From the NCBI RefSeq assembly GCF_013087515.1, contig NZ_JABFCN010000009.1, positions 307,001 to 371,000 on the forward strand: a stretch of DNA of 64,000 nt, written 5' to 3'. A model generated the notes under the pieces. That model had not been told where the DNA came from. It searched no databases and saw nothing but the letters and a program-made list of their open reading frames with translations. A program made the translations under genes and the position numbers. Numbering within the stretch: position 1 is the stretch's first letter; each line of letters begins with the position of its first letter. This DNA is from Rhizobium sophorae. Its GTDB lineage: Bacteria > Pseudomonadota > Alphaproteobacteria > Rhizobiales > Rhizobiaceae. Below, piece after piece: positions 1 to 7,489 of the stretch.

Positions 1-1820
1 TCGATCAGTTCCAAGGGATCGATGACGTTGCCCTTTGACTTCGACATCTTCTGCCCATTCTTGTCGCGCACCAGCGCGTGGACATAGACGGTCTGGAAGG
101 GCTCGACCGGTACGCCGTCCTCGTCCTTCATGAAGTGCAGGCCCATCATCATCATGCGGGCAACCCAGAAGAAGATGATATCGAAGCCGGTGACCAGAAC
201 GTTGGTCGGGTAATAACGCGCCAGTTCCGGTGTCTGCTCCGGCCAGCCGAGCGTCGAGAAGGGCCAAAGTGCTGAGGAGAACCAGGTGTCGAGCACGTCC
301 TCGTCACGCGTCAGGATCTCGCCCGGCTTGAAGTTTTCAAGCAGGTCCTCGACATAGGCCTTCATCGGCCCCTCGTGCGAAAGGTAATGCTGGATCGCCG
401 CCTGCAGCGCCTCTTCCTCGGTCTTTTCGACGAAGACCTGGCCGTCCGGGCCGTACCAGGCGGGGATCTGGTGACCCCACCAGAGCTGACGGGAGATACA
501 CCAGGGCTGGATGTTTTCCATCCATTCGTAATAGGTCTTGTCCCAGCTCTTCGGCACCATCCTGGTGCGACCTTCGCGGACCGAGGCGATCGCCGGTTCG
601 GCGAGCGTCTTCGCATCCACATACCACTGTTCGGTCAGCCGCGGTTCGATCGGCACGCCGCCGCGGTCGCCGTGCGGGACCATGTGCTTGTGCGGCTCGA
701 TCTTGTCGACGAGGCCCGCCTCTTCGAAAATCTCGACGATGACCTTGCGCGCATAGAAGCGGTCCTGGCCTTCCAGGCGGTCCCAGGCGCCGTGCAGCGC
801 CGCCGGATTGTCGAGACCTTCAAGAAAGTCCTCATTGTCCTTGATGGTGATCGTGCCGTCGCCGTTCATAATATTGATGACGCGAAGACCTGCGCGCTTG
901 CCGACGTCGAAGTCGTTGAAATCGTGCGCGGGCGTTATCTTCACCGCGCCGGTGCCGGCAGCCGGATCGGCATAATCGTCAGCAACGATCGGAATTCTGC
1001 GGCCGACGATCGGCAGAATGACATGCTTGCCGACAATGCCCTGATAGCGTTCGTCCTTCGGATTGACGGCAACACCGGTATCGCCCAGCATGGTCTCCGG
1101 TCGTGTCGTTGCGACGACCACATAATCGCGCGTCTCGAATTCGGTCGGCTTGCCTTCCTCATCGAATGCGATCGGGTATTGGTAGGTTACGCCCTTTTCC
1201 AGCGGATAGCGCAGGTGCCAGAGATTGCCCTTGACCTCGTGCTGCTCGACTTCGATATCGGAAATCGCCGTCAGCAACTTCGGATCCCAATTGACCAGAC
1301 GCTTGTCCTTGTAGATCAGCCCTTCCTTGTAGAGCGTGACGAAAACCTCGAGCACGGCCTTTGAGAGGCCTTCGTCCATGGTGAAACGTTCACGCGACCA
1401 GTCGCATGACGCCCCCAGGCGCTTCAGCTGGTTGAAGATCAGGCCGCCTGATTCAGCCTTCCATTCCCAGACCTTGTCGATAAAGGCTTCGCGGCCCATG
1501 TCGCGGCGGCCCGGCAGCTGCTGTTCCATCAGCTTGCGCTCGACGACCATCTGCGTAGCTATGCCGGCGTGGTCCATGCCCGGCTGCCAGAGCACGTCCT
1601 TGCCGCGCATGCGCTCGAAGCGGACCAGGATGTCCTGCAGCGTATTGTTCAGCGCGTGGCCCATGTGCAGCGAACCCGTGACATTCGGCGGCGGGATCAC
1701 GATGGTGAAGGTCTCGGCTCCGGGCCTGGCGTTCGCGCCGGCGCGGAAAGCGTCCGCCTCATCCCATATCGCGGCGATTTTCGGTTCGACGGCAGCGGAA
1801 TCATAGGTCTTGTCGAGCAT
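1..1820 (-). CDS. valS: valyl-tRNA synthetase, C-terminus cut by window edge
   Basis: Class I aminoacyl-tRNA synthetase that charges tRNA-Val in the cytoplasm. The reading frame opens at the ATG complementary to 1818-1820 and runs off the left edge, so about 606 residues are visible; full-length family members have about 900-950. The HIGH-type motif appears as HMGH at residues 52-55 after PPPNVTGS, the editing (CP1) region follows, and the KMSKSKGN signature lies in the last 50 bases before the edge. The missing part is the anticodon-binding domain and the C-terminal coiled coil. It lies downstream of popZ on the same strand, but a terminator separates the two, so it probably has its own promoter. 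Confidence 0.97.
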   Translation of the reverse strand, partial: MLDKTYDSAAVEPKIAAIWDEADAFRAGANARPGAETFTIVIPPPNVTGSLHMGHALNNTLQDILVRFERMRGKDVLWQPGMDHAGIATQMVVERKLMEQQLPGRRDMGREAFIDKVWEWKAESGGLIFNQLKRLGASCDWSRERFTMDEGLSKAVLEVFVTLYKEGLIYKDKRLVNWDPKLLTAISDIEVEQHEVKGNLWHLRYPLEKGVTYQYPIAFDEEGKPTEFETRDYVVVATTRPETMLGDTGVAVNPKDERYQGIVGKHVILPIVGRRIPIVADDYADPAAGTGAVKITPAHDFNDFDVGKRAGLRVINIMNGDGTITIKDNEDFLEGLDNPAALHGAWDRLEGQDRFYARKVIVEIFEEAGLVDKIEPHKHMVPHGDRGGVPIEPRLTEQWYVDAKTLAEPAIASVREGRTRMVPKSWDKTYYEWMENIQPWCISRQLWWGHQIPAWYGPDGQVFVEKTEEEALQAAIQHYLSHEGPMKAYVEDLLENFKPGEILTRDEDVLDTWFSSALWPFSTLGWPEQTPELARYYPTNVLVTGFDIIFFWVARMMMMGLHFMKDEDGVPVEPFQTVYVHALVRDKNGQKMSKSKGNVIDPLELI

Positions 1821-1885
1821 TTTCTGACCAATTTCGAGGTTCGAGGGTGGCGTTTGTAAATAGGATGGTCACGGCCAAGTCAATA

Positions 1886-1917
1886 AAAAAGCCGCCCCGG
1901 AGACCGGAGCGGCTTTT
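1886..1917 (-). terminator. intrinsic terminator downstream of popZ
   Basis: A 14-bp stem with one G-U type mismatch (AAAAGCCGC-CCCGG pairing with CCGG-AGCGGCTTTT) around a three-base loop. On the minus strand it is followed by a run of T, giving the classic hairpin plus U-tract. It lies 19 bp beyond the popZ stop and upstream of valS. Confidence 0.85.
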
Positions 1918-1935
1918 CAGGAAAAAGCAATCCGA

Positions 1936-2808
1936 TCAGCGGCGCGGGCCGCGCGCCACGCGCTCGATTTCCTCGCGCACCAACCGCTCGACCAGTGTCG
2001 GCAGATTATCATCAAGCCATTCGCGCAGCATCGGGCGAAGCATGTCCTCTGCGATCTCGTCGAGCGAGCGGCGCTCGGCACCGTCGATCGCGGCTGCGAG
2101 CTCCTCGAAGGAGCGGCTGATCTGCAGGCCGGCATCCTCCGAAAGCAGCGTCGGCTGGACCTCGTCCATAACGCTCGGCAAGAAACGCTCGGTCGAGGAC
2201 TGAGCGGGTTCAAAAGCCGGCGGCGCCGTTTCGATAGGCGCCGGCTCGGCGACCACCTCGGCCGTTTCCATAAGGACCGGCTCGGCCGGCTGCTGGATTG
2301 CAACATGCTGAACGGGTGTTGCGGCTGGGAAAACGGGCTGTGCCTGATGTGCTTGCGGCTGCGGCTGCGGTGCCGCGGCGCGCGGCGGCTCCGGCATCAC
2401 GGCCGGCTGCGGTTCGGGCTGACGGAAGCCGCTCGGAATTTCACGCAGTGCCTGACCGGCCTGCACGGCGCTGCGCTCGGAGGCGGCGCGCACGCGGGCG
2501 GCAACATCGGCAAGCGACAGAGCGCGGGCCGGAACTTCTGCTTCGGGAGCTGTGCCGGCCGAATTGGCGGCGACGAAGCGAGGATCGGAGGAGCGCATGA
2601 CCGGTTCGGGGAATTCCACGCCGGCATAGGTATCGTCGACCGTCAGATGAATTTCGGAGCCGTTGTCATCCTCGTCGGCGCCGTAGATCGGCGGCAGGGA
2701 TGCGGAAATCGCCTTGCCGGCGCCTGGCTCATTGCTTTCGATGATCTGGCGGATGGAGGCCAGAATTTCTTCCATGGACGGTTCACGCGCTACGCTTGGC
2801 TGAGCCAT
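1936..2808 (-). CDS. popZ: PopZ-family (DUF2497) polar organizing protein
   Basis: A 290-residue protein with the three-part layout of alphaproteobacterial PopZ. A short N-terminal helix (residues about 9-27, with SMEEILASIRQIIES) comes first. A long Pro/Glu/Ala-rich disordered middle (about 30-215) follows. The conserved C-terminal helical oligomerization block (about 235-285, containing LRPMLREWLDDNLPTLVERL) ends the protein. In Caulobacter and Agrobacterium, PopZ assembles a cytoplasmic polar matrix that tethers the chromosome-partition complex. The middle is proline- and alanine-rich and probably variable. The gene precedes valS on the same strand and ends with a clear terminator. Family assignment is strong; the symbol is by homology to the described PopZ family. 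Confidence 0.88.
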   Translation of the reverse strand: MAQPSVAREPSMEEILASIRQIIESNEPGAGKAISASLPPIYGADEDDNGSEIHLTVDDTYAGVEFPEPVMRSSDPRFVAANSAGTAPEAEVPARALSLADVAARVRAASERSAVQAGQALREIPSGFRQPEPQPAVMPEPPRAAAPQPQPQAHQAQPVFPAATPVQHVAIQQPAEPVLMETAEVVAEPAPIETAPPAFEPAQSSTERFLPSVMDEVQPTLLSEDAGLQISRSFEELAAAIDGAERRSLDEIAEDMLRPMLREWLDDNLPTLVERLVREEIERVARGPRR

Positions 2809-3006
2809 TTCTATCCCCGTTATCCCAAAACAACGACCGGATGGTGTGGAGCATTCACCCGAATCACCACGACCTTAGAATACCCCAAGCGGGAAAAAAA
2901 TCATCGCGAATCAAATGAATGCGGCCATGCACAGTTTTGTTACCCGATGTTTGCGACGTGGCGGCGTCAGGATAATTCATATTTGTGAAGGCTCTCCTGC
3001 GGCCCT

Positions 3007-3039
3007 CAAAAAAAACGGGCGCCGATGGCGCCCGTCGCT
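3007..3039 (-). terminator. intrinsic terminator downstream of pcm
   Basis: Perfect inverted repeat ACGGGCGCC-gat-GGCGCCCGT flanked on the minus-strand downstream side by a run of eight T (the A-run at about 3007-3014). It lies about 25 bp past the pcm stop, so pcm is transcribed separately from popZ. Confidence 0.88.
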
Positions 3040-3062
3040 GAATTTCGTCGACGAGAACGATC

Positions 3063-3725
3063 TCAGAAAACGAATTCGCGCGCCTTGGCGAAACCCGGCA
3101 GCGGCTTGACCGAAGCATTGAAGAAGACATTTTCCGAAACAGCGCCGCGCTCGGCGACAAAGACCTTGGCGCGGGCGGCATTGCCGTAACCTTCGACAGT
3201 GATCAGACGACCACCATCGCGCAATTGACCAAGAAGGGACGCCGGAACCTCTTCGACTGCGCCGTTGATGAAGATCAGATCATAGGGAGCGCCGGCAGCG
3301 TAGCCCTGTTCGAGCGGGCCGGTCACGACCTCAACCTTGGCGTAGCCGGCAAGCTGCGCCTTCGCCTCAGCGGCCAGCGCCTCGTCGCATTCGAGCGCAA
3401 TGACGGAACCGGCAATGATCGACAGCAGCGCCGAGGTGTAACCCGTACCGCAGCCGACCTCGAGCACGAAGTCGTCTTTGGTGATCGCGGCCAACTGGAG
3501 CAGCTTGGCGAGGGGCGACGCTTCCATCAGGAAGCGGGCCGGCTTTCCCGGTGCGGCTGCGGAGATCTCGACGTCGTTGTCGATGTAAGCCAGCAGCTTC
3601 ACCTTCTCCGGCACGAAAGCCTCACGCGGCACCGTGAGAAACGCCGTCAGCACGGAATGCGAGGTAACGTCCGTCGTGCGAACCTGGGTATCGACCATCT
3701 TTACGCGCGCTGCTTCGAAATCCAT
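3063..3725 (-). CDS. pcm: protein-L-isoaspartate O-methyltransferase family protein
   Basis: A 220-residue SAM-dependent methyltransferase of the protein-isoaspartate repair family, predicted cytoplasmic. SAM motif I appears as VLEVGCGTGYTSALLS near residue 85, preceded by the SPLAKLLQLAAI region typical of the family. I chose the second of two adjacent ATGs (3723-3725) because the GAGAGGAC ribosome site then has about 5-nt spacing; the first, at 3726-3728, would add one Met. An upstream in-frame extension to 3896 lacks family similarity and is not used. The C-terminus ends in a short hydrophobic tail that is not diagnostic. A strong terminator follows it. Confidence 0.9.
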   Translation of the reverse strand: MDFEAARVKMVDTQVRTTDVTSHSVLTAFLTVPREAFVPEKVKLLAYIDNDVEISAAAPGKPARFLMEASPLAKLLQLAAITKDDFVLEVGCGTGYTSALLSIIAGSVIALECDEALAAEAKAQLAGYAKVEVVTGPLEQGYAAGAPYDLIFINGAVEEVPASLLGQLRDGGRLITVEGYGNAARAKVFVAERGAVSENVFFNASVKPLPGFAKAREFVF

Positions 3726-3934
3726 CATGTCCTCTCGCTCTTGAAAAGCGGTTCCTGTCCCTCGTCTCTTAATCCCCGCCACGGATGCTTTCAAGGCTTG
3801 GCAAGCGCCGGCGAAAAGAATCCAGCAGGCGCCTCTTCCGCGCCACAGGGCAGGATGGACGCTGCAACTCCAGCGTGGAATCTTCTGCCCCTTCATGTTA
3901 TGATCTGCAGTGGAGGAAATAGGAGGAGCAGGCC

Positions 3935-4045
3935 ATGTCTGCGATTTTCGAGTATTTCACGCTGTTCGATTTCTTCATCGTCGCAGCGCTCGTCGGCATA
4001 TTCTGCTGCGGGCTGCTGGACGGCGAAACGACTTGGAAGCGATAA
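3935..4045 (+). CDS. small single-pass membrane protein, 36 residues
   Basis: A short ORF preceded by a very strong ribosome site (AGGAGGAGCAGG, AGGAGG about 8 nt from the ATG). The product begins MSAIFEYFTLFDF, continues with a hydrophobic stretch of about 18 residues (FFIVAALVGIFCCGLL) and ends in a short polar tail DGETTWKR. This is the architecture of a small inner-membrane protein with N-out or N-in orientation unresolved. It is too short for standard gene callers. I do not recognise a family. The Shine-Dalgarno quality and the clean hydropathy pattern are the reasons to report it. It is divergent from pcm and not part of an obvious operon. Confidence 0.55.
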   Translation: MSAIFEYFTLFDFFIVAALVGIFCCGLLDGETTWKR

Positions 4046-4205
4046 AGCGCCGAAACGCGCTCGGTGCATGGCGTTTGCGGCAATCATGCCGGCGCTGGCT
4101 GACATGCGTTGGTTTCTTTTGAAATCCAGTCCTCGACAACCATACGCGCATTAACGTTACGTCAACCATTGTTGCGGAGCCTCACCTTCCGCTATGGGTG
4201 TGCGC

Positions 4206-4381
4206 ATGCAAACCTTCTTGATCCGATCGCGCGACATAGAAGCGCTTCATTACAACCCCGATGCCCGACTGCTGCTGATCAATACATCAGCGGCGACATT
4301 CGCAGCTTCACCCGCATTTCACCGCAAGGCATGCGGCGGCTGCTCGGCGCCGGTCCCGGCATCGACAACGGGCATGATTGA
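4206..4381 (+). pseudogene. frameshifted KTSC-like remnant
   Basis: Frame A from the ATG at 4206 reads MQTFLIRSRDIEALHYNPDA and then RLLLI, and the adjacent frame continues QYISGDIRSFTRISP and QGMRRLLGAGPGIDNGHD to a TGA at 4379-4381. Joined, they resemble the small KTSC domain (Y-D/N-P...L.V.F..G....Y..VP...). A single missing base near 4279-4283 would explain the break: gatcaatac read as gatccaatac restores the frame. The upstream ribosome site is poor. It could instead be chance similarity of short ORFs, so confidence is low. The rest of 4046-4562 shows no convincing gene. Confidence 0.35.
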
Positions 4382-4562
4382 GCGATCCGCAATATCAGGC
4401 GAAATCCGCAAAGGCGGCCTGAAGGCGCTCTACCGCCTCACGGAATCAATCCGTTACAGTTCGATTTTTCGCCCAGCCTGCGGGTCTGGTAGCATCGCAA
4501 ACGCCAATGCCGCACCGCTGAGCCAGCAGCTTTTCACATAGATTGCGTCATGTGGAAGATGT

Positions 4563-4636
4563 TGGAGGCCTCGCCCGGAATTGAACCGGGGTACAAGGAT
4601 TTGCAGTCCTCTGCGTCACCACTCCGCCACGAGGCC
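4563..4636 (-). tRNA. tRNA-Cys (GCA)
   Basis: The minus strand folds into a full cloverleaf: acceptor GGCCTCG pairing with CGAGGCC, anticodon loop CTGCAAA with anticodon GCA, T arm closing on GGTTCAATTCC, and discriminator U as expected for tRNA-Cys. The 3' CCA is encoded (TGG on the plus strand at 4563-4565). Confidence 0.95.
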
Positions 4637-4898
4637 TCACGCGCTCGTTATCTGAGCCGTGGCGAGCGTTTAGAATGATCGTAAGGAAATCGCAAGAGGG
4701 CATTTCGGAAAAACGCTATTCCGCAGCTGCCGAAACGACCATTTTTCCATCCCGAAACTGGGCGGGCGCGGGCTGGAATTTCCAGGGCCGTGACGATGAT
4801 CCATTTCCTGCCAATGATGGCATTCGAAACAAATTCTTGACTTGACTTCGATCACCGTCCGGGACTCAATTGCTCTCGGGAGGGTATAGGAGCTTGCG

Positions 4899-5237
4899 AT
4901 GGATTGGGCTGCCCTCAAATCGAAGCGCGTGCGTGCAGCATACGACGCCGAAACCCGGGATCTCCATGTAAAATTCCCCGGTTCTCCGCCGGTGAAACAT
5001 GCGGATATTCCGCCGCACGTCCACCAGAACCTGCTGGAAACGGATGATCCATACTTCTATTACCAGTACTACATAGCGCCGTCTCGCGTATCACCGGGCC
5101 ATCCACAACCGGTCTCCATGGCGTCTTACGCAGCGAAGCTCATCCTCCTCCTTGCCGCCTGCAGCCTGTTGATGGCGACCAGCCTCGATCCGGATCATGG
5201 CGGGGTTTTCGAGGAAAGCGAACTCAGAGCCAATTAA
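4899..5237 (+). CDS. KTSC-like domain protein with C-terminal membrane segment
   Basis: A 112-residue protein. Residues about 1-65 (KSKRVRAAYDAETRDLHVKF, then a Pro-rich turn, then LLETDDPYFYYQYYI) resemble the KTSC domain, named for a lysine-tRNA-synthetase-associated fold of unknown role, although the canonical K-T-S-C residues are not intact. Residues about 75-95 (MASYAAKLILLLAACSLLMA) form a single membrane segment or lipoprotein-like stretch, followed by a short acidic tail. The start is supported by TAGGAG seven nucleotides upstream. Its stop overlaps the stop of the convergent gene by 3-4 bases. Function unknown. Confidence 0.6.
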   Translation: MDWAALKSKRVRAAYDAETRDLHVKFPGSPPVKHADIPPHVHQNLLETDDPYFYYQYYIAPSRVSPGHPQPVSMASYAAKLILLLAACSLLMATSLDPDHGGVFEESELRAN

Positions 5238-5572
5238 ACTTGAATTCGCACAAGCGGCACGCCCAACTCCATCACAGGGCCTGCGGCAATGCGACTGGCT
5301 CTCGGATCGAAATTGTCGCTTCTGTTCTGAGAACGATAACGGCGATCGTTCCGGTCGCGGTCATTGTCCCTATTGCGCTCGTTGCGGCCATTGAAATTGC
5401 GATAGTTACGAGGTTCGCTATAACCGCCTTGGCCATGATCGACCACGCAGCCTTCGGGCCGGCGGCAGATGCCACGGGCGTCGAAACCGCCGCTGTCGAC
5501 ACCCTGGGCCTCGGCGGGCGCGCCGGAGAGGATGCTCGCCGCTGACAGGACAACCACAAAAAATAGCTTCAT
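5234..5572 (-). CDS. small secreted Arg/Asn/Asp-rich protein
   Basis: A 112-residue exported protein of unknown function. The ATG at 5570-5572 is chosen because GTGAGGAA lies just upstream and the product then starts with a textbook signal peptide (MKLFFVVVLSAASILSGAPA, cleavage probably after AEA or AQG near residue 23). The mature part carries two cysteines in a CRRPEGC loop, possibly a disulfide. A strikingly charged low-complexity tract of R, N and D (roughly residues 60-92) follows, then a short hydrophobic end. A frame-extended version starting at 5617 would bury the signal peptide and is less likely. Confidence 0.6.
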   Translation of the reverse strand: MKLFFVVVLSAASILSGAPAEAQGVDSGGFDARGICRRPEGCVVDHGQGGYSEPRNYRNFNGRNERNRDNDRDRNDRRYRSQNRSDNFDPRASRIAAGPVMELGVPLVRIQV

Positions 5573-5668
5573 TTCCTCACCTGAGCCATTGTGGGGCAGT
5601 TGCAGTTCATAAACCACGAATGCAAAAAGCGCTCCACTGTTCCACGGGCCCCTTCACTGGGGCGACCA

Positions 5669-5986
5669 TCAACCAGCCGGTTTTCGCCGCCTGTGCCACC
5701 AGACCGCCAGCCGGCGCCGAAGCCGGCGCGCGAACGGCAGATCGTGCGAGAGCACGAGGAAGCCGAGCGGCAGCATCCAGAAGCCGAGGATGGGCAGGAA
5801 ACCCAACAAGCCGCAGAAAATGAGGGCCATGCCGAGCCCCATCCGTGCGATGCGCGAGCGCGGCATGCCGATGCTGAAAGAGCCGAGCACAAGCCTGCCG
5901 CTTGCATGATCGATGCCAAAGCGCACTGCCCGTGCCTTGCGCTTCCCGCCGCCTCTCGTCTCCTCACGATCATTCACATTTGTCAT
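5669..5986 (-). CDS. small membrane protein, PGPGW-like
   Basis: A 105-residue protein with a polar, basic N-terminus (about 1-45) and a hydrophobic hairpin (about 48-80, reading MGLGMALIFCGLLGFLPILG and then FWMLPLGFLVLSHDLP). A strongly basic C-terminus follows (RRLRRRLAVWWHRRRKPAG). The pattern hydrophobic-P-x-G-x-hydrophobic-D-x-P-x-x-R-R resembles the PGPGW transmembrane family, of unknown function; the match is by eye only. The strongly positive tail should stay cytoplasmic. It is convergent with nothing and lies upstream of the tRNA-Asn gene on the opposite strand. Confidence 0.55.
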   Translation of the reverse strand: MTNVNDREETRGGGKRKARAVRFGIDHASGRLVLGSFSIGMPRSRIARMGLGMALIFCGLLGFLPILGFWMLPLGFLVLSHDLPFARRLRRRLAVWWHRRRKPAG

Positions 5987-6048
5987 TCCCCAGAGATGGG
6001 CGCAGGCATCCCAAATACAAGTTCATTTCATTTTTTTGAAAAAACCGC

Positions 6049-6077
6049 TTGGCAAATCGGGAAAGCATTTGTATTAG
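6049..6077 (+). promoter_or_regulatory. candidate housekeeping promoter of tRNA-Asn
   Basis: TTGGCA (6049-6054), 17-bp spacer, TATTAG (6072-6077). This spacing and sequence fit a sigma-70-type promoter, with the start of transcription expected about 20 bp before the tRNA gene. Confidence 0.5.
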
Positions 6078-6103
6078 CCCACTCACACCGCGCCAAGCAG
6101 TGA

Positions 6104-6178
6104 TCCCTGGTAGCTCAGCGGTAGAGCATTCGACTGTTAATCGACAGGTCGCCGGTTCGAATCCGGCCCGGGGAGCCA
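6104..6178 (+). tRNA. tRNA-Asn (GTT)
   Basis: Cloverleaf with acceptor TCCCTGG pairing with CCGGGGA, D arm GCTCAGCGGTAGAGC, anticodon loop CTGTTAA giving GTT, T arm GCCGG-TTCGAAT-CCGGC, discriminator G and encoded CCA. Confidence 0.96.
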
Positions 6179-6360
6179 TTTTTCAAGTCAAGCGCCCGTT
6201 TCGTTGATAATTCCGAAAGCAGGCGCTTACTTCCCACTTTCCATCTTCGCTTTTGAATGCTCCCAAAGGTTTTTCGCGTTGAGCATCGCGGACAACGCGC
6301 TTTTTACGACCGGTAGGCAAGCGCTGGCCAAAAAACTGCCGGCGGTGTACAGCAAACGTC

Positions 6361-6615
6361 ATGGCGCTAGATCCCGAAAAGGCATTTTTAGATTACAGTG
6401 CGGCGGACTGCAGTGTGCAGTTCTGGACCGCCAACGCGCCGGCTGTGCCATTCACCTCTTTGGAAGCCGCCGTCAGGTTCGCAAAAGACCATGGCGGCAG
6501 GTGGGAAGAGATTGAGATAACAGTCCATCTGCCGCGCGAGGACATCGCATTCGCCACCGGAAAAGTGCATCAACTCATTGACGCTCTGCCGGGTGACCTC
6601 CGGAAAAAACGGTAA
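6361..6615 (+). CDS. hypothetical protein, 84 residues
   Basis: A soluble protein with no signal peptide or membrane segment. It reads as a compact alpha/beta domain: a hydrophobic strand (SVQFWTA), an FTSLEAAVRFAKDHG helix and a strand-rich EIEITVHLP segment before a final helix ending in basic residues. The start ATG follows a moderate ribosome-site region. I believe similar short orphan proteins occur in rhizobia but cannot assign a function. The gene stands alone between the tRNA-Asn gene and a small glycine-rich ORF, with about 180 bp of apparently non-coding DNA upstream. Confidence 0.5.
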   Translation: MALDPEKAFLDYSAADCSVQFWTANAPAVPFTSLEAAVRFAKDHGGRWEEIEITVHLPREDIAFATGKVHQLIDALPGDLRKKR

Positions 6616-6773
6616 TGAGGGTGGGTTGACAGTCAATAGAACCGGCCGGCGCGCCTGGGAACGACACTCCTCCCGGCGCGGTCGGTTGGAGATATGGACA
6701 AGGTGAGCCAGAGCTACCGTCGATTGCAATCGTAACACATCTATCGCCACAGCACCCAGCTAGGGTCACGGCT

Positions 6774-6908
6774 ATGGCTCTCAGTATGGCGATAGGAATC
6801 GGAATAGGCGGCGCAGTCGGCCCGATGCTGTTCGATGACACCGCGATCGGCATCACGTTCGATGTCACGATCGGCGCTGCCGTCGGGGCTGTCATCAAAC
6901 GGAAATGA
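6774..6908 (+). CDS. glycine-rich small hydrophobic protein, 44 residues
   Basis: The short ORF starts MALSMAIGIGIGGAVGPMLF and, after a DDTAIG turn, ends in a second glycine/alanine-rich hydrophobic stretch and the basic tail KRK. Regular small-residue spacing (GxGxGG, GAAVGA) suggests a glycine-zipper hairpin in a membrane. The ribosome site is weak (AGGG about 9 nt upstream), so the call rests on composition and the intact frame. No family recognised. Confidence 0.4.
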   Translation: MALSMAIGIGIGGAVGPMLFDDTAIGITFDVTIGAAVGAVIKRK

Positions 6909-6978
6909 CCGCTTATGGAGCGCTCGCCCGACGCTCCTCACGATCCCGCTTCTTGTACGGGCAAAGAGACGGCCAGCT

Positions 6979-7161
6979 TTAATAGCTGCACGAGCGGCCA
7001 TCGCCGGGTCGGAAGCCATCGGCGCAGGCCGGGTTCATTGAATCTCCCGGTTGATATCCCGATGCCGAGCCATATGAATTCGGCGGCGTCGAGCATGCCG
7101 AGGTCATGGCGGCTGCAAGACTGATTGCTCCGGCTGCTACAAATGCCCGAAATCTGTTCAT
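6979..7161 (-). CDS. small lipoprotein, 60 residues
   Basis: The product begins MNRFRAFVAAGAISLAAAM followed by TSAC, a lipobox (small-residue pair then Cys near residue 24), so it should be lipidated and anchored in the envelope. The mature part of about 37 residues is Gly/Ser/Pro-rich with two further cysteines, in PACADGFRPG and SCSY. I chose the ATG at 7159-7161, with GGAG eight nucleotides upstream, over an adjacent TTG at 7164. Function unknown; such short lipoproteins are common and fast evolving. Confidence 0.6.
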   Translation of the reverse strand: MNRFRAFVAAGAISLAAAMTSACSTPPNSYGSASGYQPGDSMNPACADGFRPGDGRSCSY

Positions 7162-7334
7162 CAATGCTTCTCCAGTTTACGCTGGGAGTGATGAGAGCCT
7201 CTGCTCTCTCCTCCCTGATCACCCTTCAACCTCAAGATATAGGCGCGCTCCCCGCTGGCGTTAGCTCCGAGCGCGCAGGATTTTCGTCGATCTTTATAAA
7301 CTCCGCATGAAGATCGTCGATGACCACGCCGGCG

Positions 7335-7359
7335 GGAACAAAGATCGTGGAGCAAAGTT
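7335..7359 (+). promoter_or_regulatory. EcfG/RpoE2-type promoter upstream of the 25-residue peptide gene
   Basis: GGAAC at 7335-7339 and TT at 7358-7359 with an 18-bp spacer, ending in aGTT. This matches the GGAAC-N18-TT consensus known for the general stress sigma factor of rhizobia (RpoE2 in Sinorhizobium). The ATG lies about 47 bp downstream. Confidence 0.6.
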
Positions 7360-7405
7360 GAGTGGCATCAACCACGTAACGTCAGTTTCTGACAGGAGGT
7401 CTTTC

Positions 7406-7483
7406 ATGGGTCGCGGTATTCTGCTTTGGCTGCTTGGTGTTCCACTGCCGATCATCATCCTTCTCGCTCTCTTTATGCGATAG
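7406..7483 (+). CDS. 25-residue hydrophobic peptide
   Basis: A tiny ORF with an ideal ribosome site (GACAGGAGG, 5 nt before the ATG). It reads MGRGILLWLLGVP, then LPIIILLALFMR and a stop, a single hydrophobic helix with a central proline kink. I recall very similar G-I-L-x-W-L-x-G-x-P-x-P-I-I-I-L-L peptides in many proteobacteria without known function. Its stop is 6 bp before the next gene, so it is probably co-transcribed with that membrane protein from the stress-type promoter at 7335. It is too short for most annotation pipelines. Confidence 0.65.
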   Translation: MGRGILLWLLGVPLPIIILLALFMR

Positions 7484-7489
7484 GAAGAG

